In this document: in pieces, positions 8,911-17,400 of the stretch
Layout of the letters: the number at the start of each line of letters is the position of its first letter
Position numbering within the stretch: position 1 is the first letter of the stretch
Source of the DNA: Pirellula sp. SH-Sr6A
Lineage (GTDB): Bacteria; Planctomycetota; Planctomycetia; Pirellulales; Pirellulaceae
Assembly: GCF_001610875.1 (NCBI RefSeq)
Contig: NZ_CP011272.1
Span: 5,437,988 to 5,501,987, forward strand
Length of the DNA: 64,000 bases
Reading direction: 5' to 3'
Program-made: the position numbers and the translations under genes
Notes under the pieces: model-generated
The model's input: only the letters and a program-made list of their open reading frames with translations
Told to the model about the DNA's origin: nothing
The model's database searches: none

Positions 8911-9891
8911 CTACTTGCCCTGCATCGCGGGGAACATTTCCCTCGCCATCTGGATCGCAGCGGGACCGACAAGAACGACGAAGACTCCGGGGAAAATGAA
9001 GATCACGAGCGGGAAGATCAACTTCACCGCCGTCTTGGCTGCCTTTTCCTCCGCGATTTGTTGCCGTTTGATACGCATCGAATCGCTTTGAACTCGCAAG
9101 GCCTGTGCAACACCCGATCCAAACTTGTCAGCTTGGATCAGAAGGGTCGCGAGTGTTCGAAGATCTTCAACGCCGGTTCGCTGCCCGAGATCTTGGAGGA
9201 CACTCGCTCGCACTTTACCCATCTGCAAATGAAGCGTGCAAAGTTGGATCTCCTCGGCCAGAATTCGATACGACGATCGCATCTCATCCGAAACTTTCCG
9301 CATCGCTTGGTCCAATCCCAATCCGGCTTCGACACTGACCACCATGAGGTCGAGACAATCGGGCAACCCCAGCGTGATCTGTTTTTTGCGGCTGGATCGC
9401 AAGAAGTCCAAGATCAATTCGGGCAAAAAGAATGCGATGCCTCCGCCCAACACCGCTTTTAACAAGACCGATTGATTGAGTCCGGAAAGCAGTGCCGTCG
9501 TGCCACCTGCCAGAACGAATCCGGAGATCGCGACGATCACCTTGATCGACAGGAACATCGCAGGTGCCTCTTCCGAGCGAAAACCCGCCTCGGATAGTCG
9601 CTGAACCAGTTTGCCCTTTTCTTCCTTCGTTTTCGGCTCCAAGTGTTTGGAGAGGGCCGGCGAGGCCATTTCCAAAGCTTTCGTTACCTTGTTCACTCCC
9701 TTGACTCGATCTTCGGCAGATTGCGACGTCCGCTTCCGGTCGTTGAGAAGGTCCAGACGCATCTCCGCCGACGCTTGCTGGTCTTTCGAAAACAGATCCA
9801 AAAGGAACCAGGCCAACGCGCCGACACCCAGGAAGACAGCTCCTAGAATGAGCCAGCGTTGATCCAAGGCGCCCAGCATGTAAATGTTCAC
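8911..9891 (-). CDS. tadC: Tad pilus inner-membrane platform protein TadC (type II secretion F domain)
   Basis: The protein has 326 residues and starts with GTG at 9891; a CGGAG seven bases upstream supports this start. It has one N-terminal membrane segment, a cytosolic helical region, two central membrane segments around FVLAGGTTALLSGLNQ and AVLGGGIAFFLPELILDF, the T2SSF helical domain with DLMVVSVEAGLGLDQAMRKVSDEM, and a C-terminal hydrophobic anchor LIFPLVIFIFPGVFVVLVGPA. TadB and TadC together form the inner-membrane platform on which the ATPase CpaF acts during Flp pilus assembly. The gene lies 17 bp behind tadB in the same operon. Confidence 0.9.
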   Translation of the reverse strand: MNIYMLGALDQRWLILGAVFLGVGALAWFLLDLFSKDQQASAEMRLDLLNDRKRTSQSAEDRVKGVNKVTKALEMASPALSKHLEPKTKEEKGKLVQRLSEAGFRSEEAPAMFLSIKVIVAISGFVLAGGTTALLSGLNQSVLLKAVLGGGIAFFLPELILDFLRSSRKKQITLGLPDCLDLMVVSVEAGLGLDQAMRKVSDEMRSSYRILAEEIQLCTLHLQMGKVRASVLQDLGQRTGVEDLRTLATLLIQADKFGSGVAQALRVQSDSMRIKRQQIAEEKAAKTAVKLIFPLVIFIFPGVFVVLVGPAAIQMAREMFPAMQGK

Positions 9892-9908
9892 GACCCGACT
9901 CCGTTGTT

Positions 9909-10874
9909 CTAAACTTTGATATCAATGATTTTGCGAATGACCAATGCGCCCGCCAATTGCATGGCGATTGCTCCCCCTAGCAACCACTGCCCGATCGGAT
10001 CGGAGAAGAGCTTCATCACGTATTCGCGATTGAGAAACAACATCACCACGAACAATCCTGGCGGCAACGCGAGCAATACGACGCCCGACAAGCGGCCTTC
10101 CCCCGTCAGTGCTTGGATCTGCCCTGCCAGTCGATAGCGAGCTCTCACCAATCGCCCAATCTTGTCCAGGATCTCAGCCAAGTCACCCCCTGTCGTCCTC
10201 TGCAATACAACCGCCGTAACGAAGAACCGGAGGTCGAGGTTCGGGATTCGCTTTGCCATGCTTTCCAAAGAGCCCTCAAGCGATACACCCAGGTTTTGCT
10301 CTTCAAAACAACGTCCAAATTCGCGGGCGAGCGGGTCTTGCATTTCCGCGGCGATCAAACCAAACCCTGCACCGATGGAGTGACCTGCACGAAGAGAACG
10401 ACTCAACATCTCGAGCGCTTCGGGGAGTTGTGCGTTGAATTTCGCAATACGCCGTTTCCTTTTGAAATTGACCCACAGGAAAGGGACAAAGAAGAGAATA
10501 GCGCCCGCGGCTGGTGCAATGAAAATCGGGATCGGAGCCATCGCGCATCCAATGGTTCCCGCCAGGGCTAGTCCAATACACAGAAAAGTGAATTGCGTTA
10601 GACTCATCTTGATGTCCGCCTGCTCGATAAGCGATTGCATATCGAACGTGCTGGCCATCCATTCGTCTAGGATATTGCGAGCCCCCCCGGTCGCACCTCC
10701 TCGCAATTGAAGAAGGTCCGAATTGTCGAGGAGATCGGGATTGTGTCGTTTCGTCAACGAACTGAGACGCGACTCCGCAATCGAGTCTTCGTCCCCACGA
10801 ATCGCAAAGGCGGCCGCACCGACCATCGCGGCGACGCAAATCCCGACAGATACTGCGATGATAAGGATCAACAT
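9909..10874 (-). CDS. tadB: Tad pilus inner-membrane platform protein TadB (type II secretion F domain)
   Basis: The protein has 321 residues. It has an N-terminal membrane segment (LIIAVSVGICVAAMVGAAAFAI), a pair of membrane segments around residues 90-135, then the T2SSF domain with LPEALEMLSRSLRAGHSIGAGFGLIAAEM and TGGDLAEILDKIGRLVRARYRLAGQIQALTGEGRLSG, which is the typical TadB pattern, and two C-terminal membrane helices. It lies 4 bp downstream of cpaF and 17 bp upstream of tadC, so the three are one transcription unit. The usual partners RcpA/CpaC, TadZ/CpaE, TadV/CpaA and TadE/F are not in the window. Confidence 0.92.
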   Translation of the reverse strand: MLILIIAVSVGICVAAMVGAAAFAIRGDEDSIAESRLSSLTKRHNPDLLDNSDLLQLRGGATGGARNILDEWMASTFDMQSLIEQADIKMSLTQFTFLCIGLALAGTIGCAMAPIPIFIAPAAGAILFFVPFLWVNFKRKRRIAKFNAQLPEALEMLSRSLRAGHSIGAGFGLIAAEMQDPLAREFGRCFEEQNLGVSLEGSLESMAKRIPNLDLRFFVTAVVLQRTTGGDLAEILDKIGRLVRARYRLAGQIQALTGEGRLSGVVLLALPPGLFVVMLFLNREYVMKLFSDPIGQWLLGGAIAMQLAGALVIRKIIDIKV

Positions 10875-10878
10875 CGTT

Positions 10879-12213
10879 TTACGCTCGCATCATGATGCGT
10901 TGACGGAATGCGCTCGCAGGTAAACGAATTCCTGCAGCCTCTAATCGTGGCATGAACGAAGGTCGTACTCCTGTCGCTTCGAAGTAACCAGCAGCCCTTC
11001 CGTTCTCGTCGATGCCGTCCTGAACAAATCGATAGATGTCTTGAAGAACCACTGTGTCCTGCTCCATCCCTTGAACCTCGGTGATATTGAGAACTCTTCT
11101 CGGACCCCCCTGCAACCGGTTTGCCTGGATGATGACATCGACTGCACCGGCGATCTGTTGACGGATGGCTTTCACGGGCAATTCAAACCCCGCCATCATG
11201 ACAAGCGTTTCCAAACGAGCGATCGCGTCGCGCGGGGAGTTCGAGTGAATCGTCGTCATCGAGCCATCGTGACCGGTATTCATGGCTTGCAGCATGTCCA
11301 GCGTCTCACCACCGCGACACTCGCCGATGATGATGCGTTCCGGTCGCATCCGCAGCGCGTTCCGAACGAGATCGGTCGCGGTTATCGCTCCCGTTCCTTC
11401 GATGTTCGCAGGCCTTGTTTCCAACCGAACCACGTGCTCCTGTTGGAGCTGAAGCTCCGCCGCATCCTCGATCGTCACAATCCGTTGGTCGTTTGGAATG
11501 AAGCTGCTGAGTGTGTTGAGGAGGGTTGTTTTACCTGAACCCGTACCACCGCTGATGATGATGTTCAGACGGGCCTTGATGCACCCTTCCAAAAGCATAA
11601 CCATCTCGGGAGTGAACGCTTTGTAATTGAGCAGCCCCTCGAGCTTCAACGGGTTGGATCCAAAGCGACGAATGGAAACGGCGGCCCCGTCCAAGGCTAG
11701 TGGAGGAATAATCGCGTTGACCCGTGATCCGTCTTCCAGTCGCGCATCGACCATGGGGCATGTTTCGTCGACACGTCGCCCGACCTTTGACACGATGCGA
11801 TCGATGATCTGCATCAAGTGGGCGTTGTCGCGAAACTCGACGGCCGTCTTTTCGAGTTGTCCCTTCCGTTCCACGAAGATGTTCTTGGGACCATTGATCA
11901 AAATATCGCTGATCGCGGGATCCTTGAGTAGAAACTCGAGAGGCCCGAGACCCAGCGTCTCGTCGAGTACTTCTTCGATCAACCGGTCCCGTTCAGACCG
12001 ATTCAGGTGAGTGTTTTCACTGTCGCAGAGATGCTCGACGACGATGCGAATTTCGCGACGAAACGACTCCCCCTTCAAGTCACCGACGCGCGAAAGATCG
12101 AGCTTATCAACCAACCGCTGGTGGATGCGTCGCTTGATGTTTTCAAAGTCATCTTGCTTCGTTTGATCGGGGGAGCGGCTTGGACTCATTGTTGGCTTCA
12201 TGGCTTTCCACAT
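10879..12213 (-). CDS. cpaF: Tad pilus assembly ATPase CpaF/TadA
   Basis: The protein has 444 residues. A helical N-terminal domain is followed by the GSPII_E ATPase domain: [16 protein letters not shown] near residue 103, Walker [15 protein letters not shown] at residues 222-235, the Asp box [10 protein letters not shown], the Walker B region and the His box [45 protein letters not shown]. This pattern is diagnostic of CpaF, the hexameric secretion ATPase that powers Flp pilus extension and retraction. Two further in-frame ATGs occur within the first nine residues, so the exact start is uncertain. It is the first gene of the cpaF-tadB-tadC operon. Confidence 0.95.
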   Translation of the reverse strand: MWKAMKPTMSPSRSPDQTKQDDFENIKRRIHQRLVDKLDLSRVGDLKGESFRREIRIVVEHLCDSENTHLNRSERDRLIEEVLDETLGLGPLEFLLKDPAISDILINGPKNIFVERKGQLEKTAVEFRDNAHLMQIIDRIVSKVGRRVDETCPMVDARLEDGSRVNAIIPPLALDGAAVSIRRFGSNPLKLEGLLNYKAFTPEMVMLLEGCIKARLNIIISGGTGSGKTTLLNTLSSFIPNDQRIVTIEDAAELQLQQEHVVRLETRPANIEGTGAITATDLVRNALRMRPERIIIGECRGGETLDMLQAMNTGHDGSMTTIHSNSPRDAIARLETLVMMAGFELPVKAIRQQIAGAVDVIIQANRLQGGPRRVLNITEVQGMEQDTVVLQDIYRFVQDGIDENGRAAGYFEATGVRPSFMPRLEAAGIRLPASAFRQRIMMRA

Positions 12214-12258
12214 TCGAACGAATCAAAATCGTCGCGAAGAGGGAGCCGCCAGCGGGTC

Positions 12259-12915
12259 CTATCCCGTCAGAACTTTTGTAAGCTCCCCGGGGGTGTTGGC
12301 AATGCTGTCTGCGCCCCATTCACGCAATTCACTCTCGGGGCGAAACCCCCAGGTTACTCCAATCGCATGGAACCCCGCCTCCACCGCAGTTTTCATGTCG
12401 GTGTTTGTATCACCGACATAAGCCATTCTTTCCGAACGGATTCCCAACTGCGATGCGATCCAGCGCGCACTGCTCGGGTCCGGCTTGCGTGGAAAACGTT
12501 CGGAATGCCCTACCACCATGTCAAACTTTGTCGATGGAAAGAATTGCGCAGCGCACTTTTTCGTAAACGCATCCGGCTTGTTGGAGAGAATGCACAGTCG
12601 CATGCCCACGTTTTCCAGAATTTCAAGCGTCGAGGGGATACCATCGTACGGTTTGGAATGGTTATTCCATCTCGTAGAGTAAACGCTGTCGAAGAGATGG
12701 AGCGCTCGTTCTTTCAGAACCAGATCGTGCGCCGTCTCGGGTAGTGCTCGTTGAAACAGCACCGAGACGCCATCTCCAACCATGAAGCGATATTCGTCAA
12801 CCCTGTAGGGCGGACGGTCGAGCAATCGCAGAACCTCGTTAACGGTTTCCGCCAAATCCAGCAGCGAATCGAGCAACGTTCCATCCAAATCGAAAATTAC
12901 TGCGTCGAAACGCAT
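12259..12915 (-). CDS. HAD-superfamily phosphatase, phosphoglycolate phosphatase-like
   Basis: The start is placed at the ATG at 12915 because AAAGGA lies just upstream and the catalytic motif FDLDGTLLDS then falls at residues 7-16. A longer ORF would run into the next gene. The protein has 218 residues with all HAD motifs: nucleophile DLDGT, motif II LSNKP, and motif IV VGDTNTDMKTAVEAG. A helical cap between motifs I and II makes it subclass IA. The ending AIGVTWGFRPESELREWGADSIANTPGEL is typical of Gph, which removes 2-phosphoglycolate; related enzymes act on other small phosphates. It is encoded 29 bp after the lipoprotein gene on the same strand. Confidence 0.85.
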   Translation of the reverse strand: MRFDAVIFDLDGTLLDSLLDLAETVNEVLRLLDRPPYRVDEYRFMVGDGVSVLFQRALPETAHDLVLKERALHLFDSVYSTRWNNHSKPYDGIPSTLEILENVGMRLCILSNKPDAFTKKCAAQFFPSTKFDMVVGHSERFPRKPDPSSARWIASQLGIRSERMAYVGDTNTDMKTAVEAGFHAIGVTWGFRPESELREWGADSIANTPGELTKVLTG

Positions 12916-12943
12916 AGCGAATCCTTTCCGCTTCCCGTAGATG

Positions 12944-13444
12944 CTAGGGTGATTCCGGTCCGGCATTGTTTTGGATCGGCTCGACCCATAGTTCCCCGAG
13001 ATCGGGGCGATAGCGGTACTGCAATCCCTGCGGCAAATCGGGCATTTTCATCGGGGGTGCCATCACCTCCTGCATGAACTCTTCGTGGCTTTTCGGCACC
13101 CTCCCGTGGGTGGCTTGGAACAATTGCAACGACTTAGGGAGCTGGATCTCGAAGAAAACGCGTTCTTTGGTCTTCAAGAACGCTGAGGCAGGGCCGGAGA
13201 TGAATTTGACCGGGTTGTAGTCCGAAACATCGTCCAAACTTTTTCCTTTCCCTGTGACACCCGTCTCCGCCTTTTGTGCCTGAAATGGTGCGTCACCTTG
13301 AGCCGCCACGGCGGCATTCTGCTCGGCAGCCAGACGATCTCGCTCGACCTCCGCCTCGGGTTTGCATCCCAGCGTTCCCAGCGCAAGGCACCCGGTGGCT
13401 AGAAGGGACAGGGGCCGACTCCAATCGCTACATCGTTTGAACAT
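12944..13444 (-). CDS. Putative lipoprotein of unknown function
   Basis: The protein has 166 residues. The N-terminus (MFKRCSDWSRPLSLLATGCLALGTLGC) is a lipoprotein signal peptide with lipobox LGTLGC. The mature part starts with a charged helix rich in Ala/Glu and has a conserved-looking segment AFLKTKERVFFEIQLPKSLQLFQATHGRVPKSHEEFMQEVM. That segment resembles the pilin-like 'helix plus ThG.yP' motif used by many planctomycetal secreted proteins. It ends with GLQYRYRPDLGELWVEP. No enzymatic family is recognised. It sits between a thioesterase gene and a HAD phosphatase gene on the same strand, with 22- and 28-bp gaps. Confidence 0.75.
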   Translation of the reverse strand: MFKRCSDWSRPLSLLATGCLALGTLGCKPEAEVERDRLAAEQNAAVAAQGDAPFQAQKAETGVTGKGKSLDDVSDYNPVKFISGPASAFLKTKERVFFEIQLPKSLQLFQATHGRVPKSHEEFMQEVMAPPMKMPDLPQGLQYRYRPDLGELWVEPIQNNAGPESP

Positions 13445-13466
13445 CGATCGATCTCCGGCAAAACAA

Positions 13467-13892
13467 TCAGGCTAAATAGGGGGTCAATGCGGAGTGCAGA
13501 GAGGCTGGCACGGATACCTTTTCCAGTGTAACCATTCCATTCGGATCCCTCACTCTCCTACAGCATACCGAAACCGACTCCCCTTTTGCCACGGGGCCAC
13601 GCGGTCCATGCAATGCAAATCCGTAACGAATGCTGGAGGAGCCGATTTTCAGAATCCGTACTTCGATGGAAACCGTGTCTTCGAAGGTGGCGGGTCCCAA
13701 AAAATCCGCTTGAACGTGAACGCGAGGCCACGTGACAGAATGCTCATCGTGGGAAAAGACGCTTGCCCCAACCGAGCGGAGCAAGGCATGTTCGGCCTGC
13801 TCCATATATTGAAATAAGGAAGAAAAATGAGCGATACCAGCGGCGTCCGTTTCGCAAAACTCAACCCGCCGTTCCCATCGGAAAGGGCCCAT
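13467..13892 (-). CDS. Acyl-CoA thioesterase, 4-hydroxybenzoyl-CoA thioesterase/YbgC-like hotdog fold
   Basis: The protein has 141 residues, the normal length of a single hotdog domain. The family motif RRVEFCETDAAGIAHFSSLFQYMEQAEHALL contains the catalytic Asp (ETDAAGIAHFS) and the long hotdog helix. The later strand VHVQADFLGPATFEDTVSIEVRI also matches the family. It would hydrolyse an acyl- or aryl-CoA in the cytoplasm; the substrate is not predictable. The nearest in-frame Shine-Dalgarno candidate is GGAG about 11 bases upstream of the ATG. Confidence 0.88.
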   Translation of the reverse strand: MGPFRWERRVEFCETDAAGIAHFSSLFQYMEQAEHALLRSVGASVFSHDEHSVTWPRVHVQADFLGPATFEDTVSIEVRILKIGSSSIRYGFALHGPRGPVAKGESVSVCCRRVRDPNGMVTLEKVSVPASLHSALTPYLA

Positions 13893-13978
13893 TCGATTCG
13901 TTGCTCCAGTAGCCGCCGCCTCAGCTGCGGACGAACTTAAGTAGCCTCCGAGGGGAAGGCTGACCGAAACCCAGAGGA

Positions 13979-13997
13979 GCCGATCCAGATGATCGGC
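13979..13997 (-). terminator. Weak hairpin downstream of rpsR
   Basis: A perfect 7-bp inverted repeat GCCGATC-cagat-GATCGGC begins 19 bp after the rpsR stop codon. No U-tract follows on the minus strand, so it is at best a factor-assisted terminator or a transcript-end stabiliser. Confidence 0.3.
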
Positions 13998-14015
13998 CGG
14001 AGCTCAGGTAGATAC

Positions 14016-14315
14016 CTACTCGCCTACGTAGGGCATCAAAGCCATGAATCGAGCTCGCTTGATCGCTTGGCTCACCGCGTGTTGGCTGGTTGCAGAGCAA
14101 CCGGATTTGCGGCGGGAAACGATACGCCCGTGTCGATTGACCAACTTGGACAGCAGCTCCACATCCTTGTAGTCAACGTACATTGGACGAGGACGCTTGC
14201 CATCTACGAGCAACGGATCCTTTTTCTTGACCTTCACCTTCATCCTCGCGCGTTTGCGAGGAACTCGCTTACCATTGGGGGGACGACGGCCAAAGGATCC
14301 TTGAAAGTCAGACAT
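14016..14315 (-). CDS. rpsR: 30S ribosomal protein bS18
   Basis: The protein has 99 residues, longer than the 75 of E. coli because of a basic N-terminal extension ([28 protein letters not shown]). The core [52 protein letters not shown] is unmistakable S18, which binds S6 and 16S rRNA in the platform of the small subunit. It is encoded alone here, without rpsF, ssb or rplI next to it. The single Cys in GCSATSQ sits where many S18 proteins have a Thr. Confidence 0.97.
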   Translation of the reverse strand: MSDFQGSFGRRPPNGKRVPRKRARMKVKVKKKDPLLVDGKRPRPMYVDYKDVELLSKLVNRHGRIVSRRKSGCSATSQHAVSQAIKRARFMALMPYVGE

Positions 14316-14632
14316 GTTATTTGCGGTAAACTGGAAAGCAACAGAGGACGAGGGAACTCCTTCCCCCTAAAAAAAACAAGTCGAGTCGCGGATCTTATCG
14401 TGGCATCAGCATCCCTTCAATAGGCAAAAGGGTTTGTCGGTCGGTTTTTCGAAAGACTTAGCCTCCGAAGCACCGGAAAAGTCCGCAAATCATGCGGTGG
14501 CGCTACATGGTTTGCCGCATTACCGGGGACTTCCTCGACTTCTCTGTCGTAGTTTTCGTCGATAGATCTCGCGTGTGCCGTCTGGTTGCCTTCACAGGAT
14601 GACGTCGTACTTCATCGACCCAGGAATCCCAG
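14316..14632. other. Divergent intergenic region rpsR / HEAT-repeat gene
   Basis: The region is 317 bp. It should contain the rpsR promoter (minus) and the promoter of the HEAT-repeat gene (plus). An A-rich run CCCCCTAAAAAAAACAAG lies at about 14363. I looked for a tRNA T-loop, an RNA hairpin of terminator quality and an S6:S18-binding leader; none was convincing. Confidence 0.4.
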
Positions 14633-16213
14633 ATGTTTTCTTCTCTCACCCCTCCGCTTCAGTCGACCTTTCAGGTACTCGGCATACCGTCCAACTTGGC
14701 ATCCATCCCGGTTTTGGAATGCGCGATGAGCAGTCTCATCCCGCCAGTCCGATTGGCGGCGGTTCAGTGTCTGATTGCACGCGGGGGCGACGAAGAAATG
14801 CGGGCAGTTGTGCGTCGAATCGATCGATGCCAATCGGAGGAACTCGCGTTTCTCGCATCGCATTCCACGATGCTCGCCACGCCAGTGGAAGCCGCGGTGA
14901 CGGGGCGGGACCCCGAATCGCGCCAACAGGGACTGGTAGCGATCGCCCGACTTCGGATTGCCCCGCTCTTTCATTATCTGGTTTCCGTTGCCGAGTCTCC
15001 GGAAGACTCGCAACAGATCGTGGCAACTCAGCTTCTTGATTCGCTCGCAACCGATTTCGGAGCCCAAGCTAGACAAAACGTCGGCATCCTCTCCATGCCA
15101 GGGCGCGAGCAACTCCTCGAAGACCTGCTCCCATCGATTCGCCGCTTTTCAAAACATCGGGTCGGTGCGATTGTCGATGCATATATCCTCGCGTTCCATT
15201 GGGATGATGAAGGGTTCCGCGAAATTTTTTCGCCCATTCAAGACCCCCACTGCAGCCTGCTCCTCAAGCGTTTGCGAACGCTGCACCGCACCGAAGTAAG
15301 CGAACTCGTGTGCGGCTCGCTCTGGAGCAAACTTTCCAGCGCTAACACGTTAGAGCTCGTCCTGGAGCGGAACCCGATCGAGACGCTTAAGACCCTTTGC
15401 TCCCTGGAAAAACGTTTTGGTGTCTCTCCGGTGCTCACCAAGAATCTTGCCAGTCTCTCCCTCCCCTGTTTCGGGGGGATGGAGTTGGAAAAAATCGATC
15501 GAGAAGAGTTGGATGTGGCAGCATTGCTTCGGCTCCTTGTCGCGACAGAGGCCACTCCCGATGTCATTCTTCGGGCTGTCGTGGGCGCCGCGCTCATCGA
15601 TCGTTCCGACGTCACCGTCGAATGCGCCAGCGCGATTCGCAGCCTTCGGACACTTAAGCCAGAGATCGTGGTGATGGTTTTAAGCGACTGCTTTTCGTTG
15701 CCCGACATTACGGCCTACGAACCGCCACCCTGGAAGGCGTCTCTGAAATCGGCCATCGATGATCTGCTGGAGCTCTACTACGATCTGCCATCTGTGATTC
15801 GAACGGCCGTGGATGGGTTGTTTAGTGAATTTCGCTGCGAAGAACTCTTTCAGATCTCGGATACTTGGCCCGAAGCGCATGTTCGAGCTTATGGCCGCAT
15901 CGTGAGGTTTGCAGATAGCAGTTGTGTGCATTACATCGATACCGAATCCCAATCCACCTCGGTGGCGAAACGGACCAAGGCGATTCGGATGATTCGATAC
16001 CTGGGCAAGGACGAGCGGCTTCAAGAGATCGCCGTCGCTGCTCTTTCCGACGAACACGAATCGGTTCGTATCCAAGCCATCCATGCGATCGCGTACGGAA
16101 ACGATCGAGAATCAGCCTTGGAGCTGTTGGGCCCGCTCCTGGCGGATGAGGACTTGTCGGTCAAGACAGCTGCATCCCAAGCGCTCGAGCAGTTGCAATT
16201 GAGCCCGAGCTAG
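14633..16213 (+). CDS. HEAT-repeat protein of unknown function
   Basis: The protein has 526 residues with no signal peptide. Repeated helical pairs with HEAT character are visible at both ends: VLECAMSSLIPPVRLAAVQCLIARGGDEEM near residues 29-50, and RLQEIAVAALSDEHESVRIQAIHAIAYGNDRESALELLGPLLADEDLSVKTAASQALEQL at the C-terminus. The latter is two clear PBS-lyase/HEAT-type repeats. Such solenoids act as protein scaffolds; no catalytic motif is seen. Its stop codon touches the GTG start of the next gene, so the two are probably translated together. Confidence 0.75.
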   Translation: MFSSLTPPLQSTFQVLGIPSNLASIPVLECAMSSLIPPVRLAAVQCLIARGGDEEMRAVVRRIDRCQSEELAFLASHSTMLATPVEAAVTGRDPESRQQGLVAIARLRIAPLFHYLVSVAESPEDSQQIVATQLLDSLATDFGAQARQNVGILSMPGREQLLEDLLPSIRRFSKHRVGAIVDAYILAFHWDDEGFREIFSPIQDPHCSLLLKRLRTLHRTEVSELVCGSLWSKLSSANTLELVLERNPIETLKTLCSLEKRFGVSPVLTKNLASLSLPCFGGMELEKIDREELDVAALLRLLVATEATPDVILRAVVGAALIDRSDVTVECASAIRSLRTLKPEIVVMVLSDCFSLPDITAYEPPPWKASLKSAIDDLLELYYDLPSVIRTAVDGLFSEFRCEELFQISDTWPEAHVRAYGRIVRFADSSCVHYIDTESQSTSVAKRTKAIRMIRYLGKDERLQEIAVAALSDEHESVRIQAIHAIAYGNDRESALELLGPLLADEDLSVKTAASQALEQLQLSPS

Positions 16214-16741
16214 GTGAATGCGGAAATCATTATGAGTCTTTTGGAATCCATCCTCTCTATCCTTCCCCTGCTGTGCGACGTGGCCCCGGTCCAATCATTG
16301 ATTGATTTCGTCGCAAAGGGAGCGGCATTGGGTGAATTGCTTCGAATCCAAGGCTATGACGAAACGCCTACTCCCTGGGGAATGATCGCGGCGGGAGCGA
16401 TTGGGAGCTTTATGGTGATCCTGGCTGTTTGGAAAAGCACCGTCACCTTCATCACTTGGTATCAAAAACCGATCAACAGCCCCAAACGATTGTTCGTCAA
16501 GTTGTTGAAGGTGCATCGGTTGAATCGGCTGGAATGCGCGATGGTCCGGCAAGTCGCATCGGGATTGCCAAGCGATGCCCCCCCCTCCATTCTTTTCGTC
16601 GACCCGATGTATTGGCACACCGCTGCTCCCAAGACGGGAGACGAACGATTGCGGCGCGAGGTTTTTCGGAAAGTCTTCAACACGGATTTGGATCGATACG
16701 AATCCGTGGCGAAGGATGCTATGGCCAAGGATAGTAAATAG
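16214..16741 (+). CDS. Small membrane protein of unknown function
   Basis: The coding frame starts with GTG directly after the preceding stop; an ATG six codons later (16232) is an equally good start. The product has about 170-175 residues. The N-terminus is hydrophobic (LLESILSILPLLCDVAPV), and a clear membrane helix (PWGMIAAGAIGSFMVILAVW) lies near residues 54-73. A basic cytosolic tail follows, with KRLFVKLLKVHRLNRLECAMVRQVASG and FVDPMYWHTAAP. I do not recognise the family. Coupling to the HEAT-repeat gene suggests a membrane-anchored partner of that scaffold. The stop codon is the first unit of a short TAGTC tandem repeat. Confidence 0.65.
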   Translation: MNAEIIMSLLESILSILPLLCDVAPVQSLIDFVAKGAALGELLRIQGYDETPTPWGMIAAGAIGSFMVILAVWKSTVTFITWYQKPINSPKRLFVKLLKVHRLNRLECAMVRQVASGLPSDAPPSILFVDPMYWHTAAPKTGDERLRREVFRKVFNTDLDRYESVAKDAMAKDSK

Positions 16742-16783
16742 TCACGCGGTAGTCGCGAAGTAGTCGCTCGAAGTAGTCGCTGG
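16739..16783 (+). repeat. Tandem TAGTCgcg-type microrepeat beginning at a stop codon
   Basis: Four consecutive related units of 10-13 bp each begin with TAGTC: TAGTCACGCGG, TAGTCGCGAAG, TAGTCGCTCGAAG and TAGTCGCTGG. The first TAG is the stop codon of the small membrane protein gene. A related repeat follows the tail-specific protease gene at 39965-39994. Confidence 0.7.
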
Positions 16784-16890
16784 TGCTCCCTTCCCTTCCA
16801 GCCTTCAACGCACTCTCACTTGCCGCTAGAATCCGTAGTTCGCGTCCGTTTGCCAATTGGAAGCCCATTTACCCGTGCGGAGCAATCAAG

Positions 16891-17358
16891 ATGTCTGATG
16901 TGGAACTCAAGCTTAAATCGCTGGGGTTGGAGATGCCCCCAGCCCCGAAGCCGGTGGGCTTGTACAAGCCGATGTTGATCGTGGGCAATTTGGCTTACGT
17001 CTCAGGACACGGTCCTCTTCGCAGCGATAAAACGCTCATCACGGGCCGGCTTGGCGCGGATATGTCGATCGAGGAGGGGCAGGCGGCGGCTCGGCAGACC
17101 GGGCTCGCGATGCTCGCGACCCTCAAGGCTGGACTGGGAAGTCTGGACCGCGTTTCCAGGGTGATCAAGCTATTGGGACTGGTTCGTTGCACCGACGAGT
17201 TCGAGCAATCGCCAGCGGTCATCAACGGTTGCAGCCAGCTTTTTGTCGACCTTTGGGGCGACGATCATGGTATCGGCGTCCGAAGTGCCCTAGGGACAAA
17301 CGCGCTCCCGGGAAGTATCGCCGTGGAAATCGAAGCGATTTTCGAGATCCGCCCCTGA
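16891..17358 (+). CDS. RidA/YjgF-family protein (probable imine/enamine deaminase or relative)
   Basis: The ATG at 16891 with CGGAG upstream is chosen over a longer reading that starts at 16783, because the RidA fold begins about 15 residues later. The product has 155 residues, longer than the classical 128-residue RidA. The Rid signature is present at the C-terminus, GVRSALGTNALPGSIAVEIEAIFEI, where the Arg binds the substrate carboxylate in true RidA. The segment VSGHGPL corresponds to the active-site strand. Longer members like this often belong to the less-characterised Rid subfamilies, so deaminase activity is likely but not certain. It is followed by rsmA at 42 bp. Confidence 0.82.
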   Translation: MSDVELKLKSLGLEMPPAPKPVGLYKPMLIVGNLAYVSGHGPLRSDKTLITGRLGADMSIEEGQAAARQTGLAMLATLKAGLGSLDRVSRVIKLLGLVRCTDEFEQSPAVINGCSQLFVDLWGDDHGIGVRSALGTNALPGSIAVEIEAIFEIRP

Positions 17359-17400
17359 TTAGGCCTTGAGCATCCGATCGGCGACTCGACAATCGTCAGG

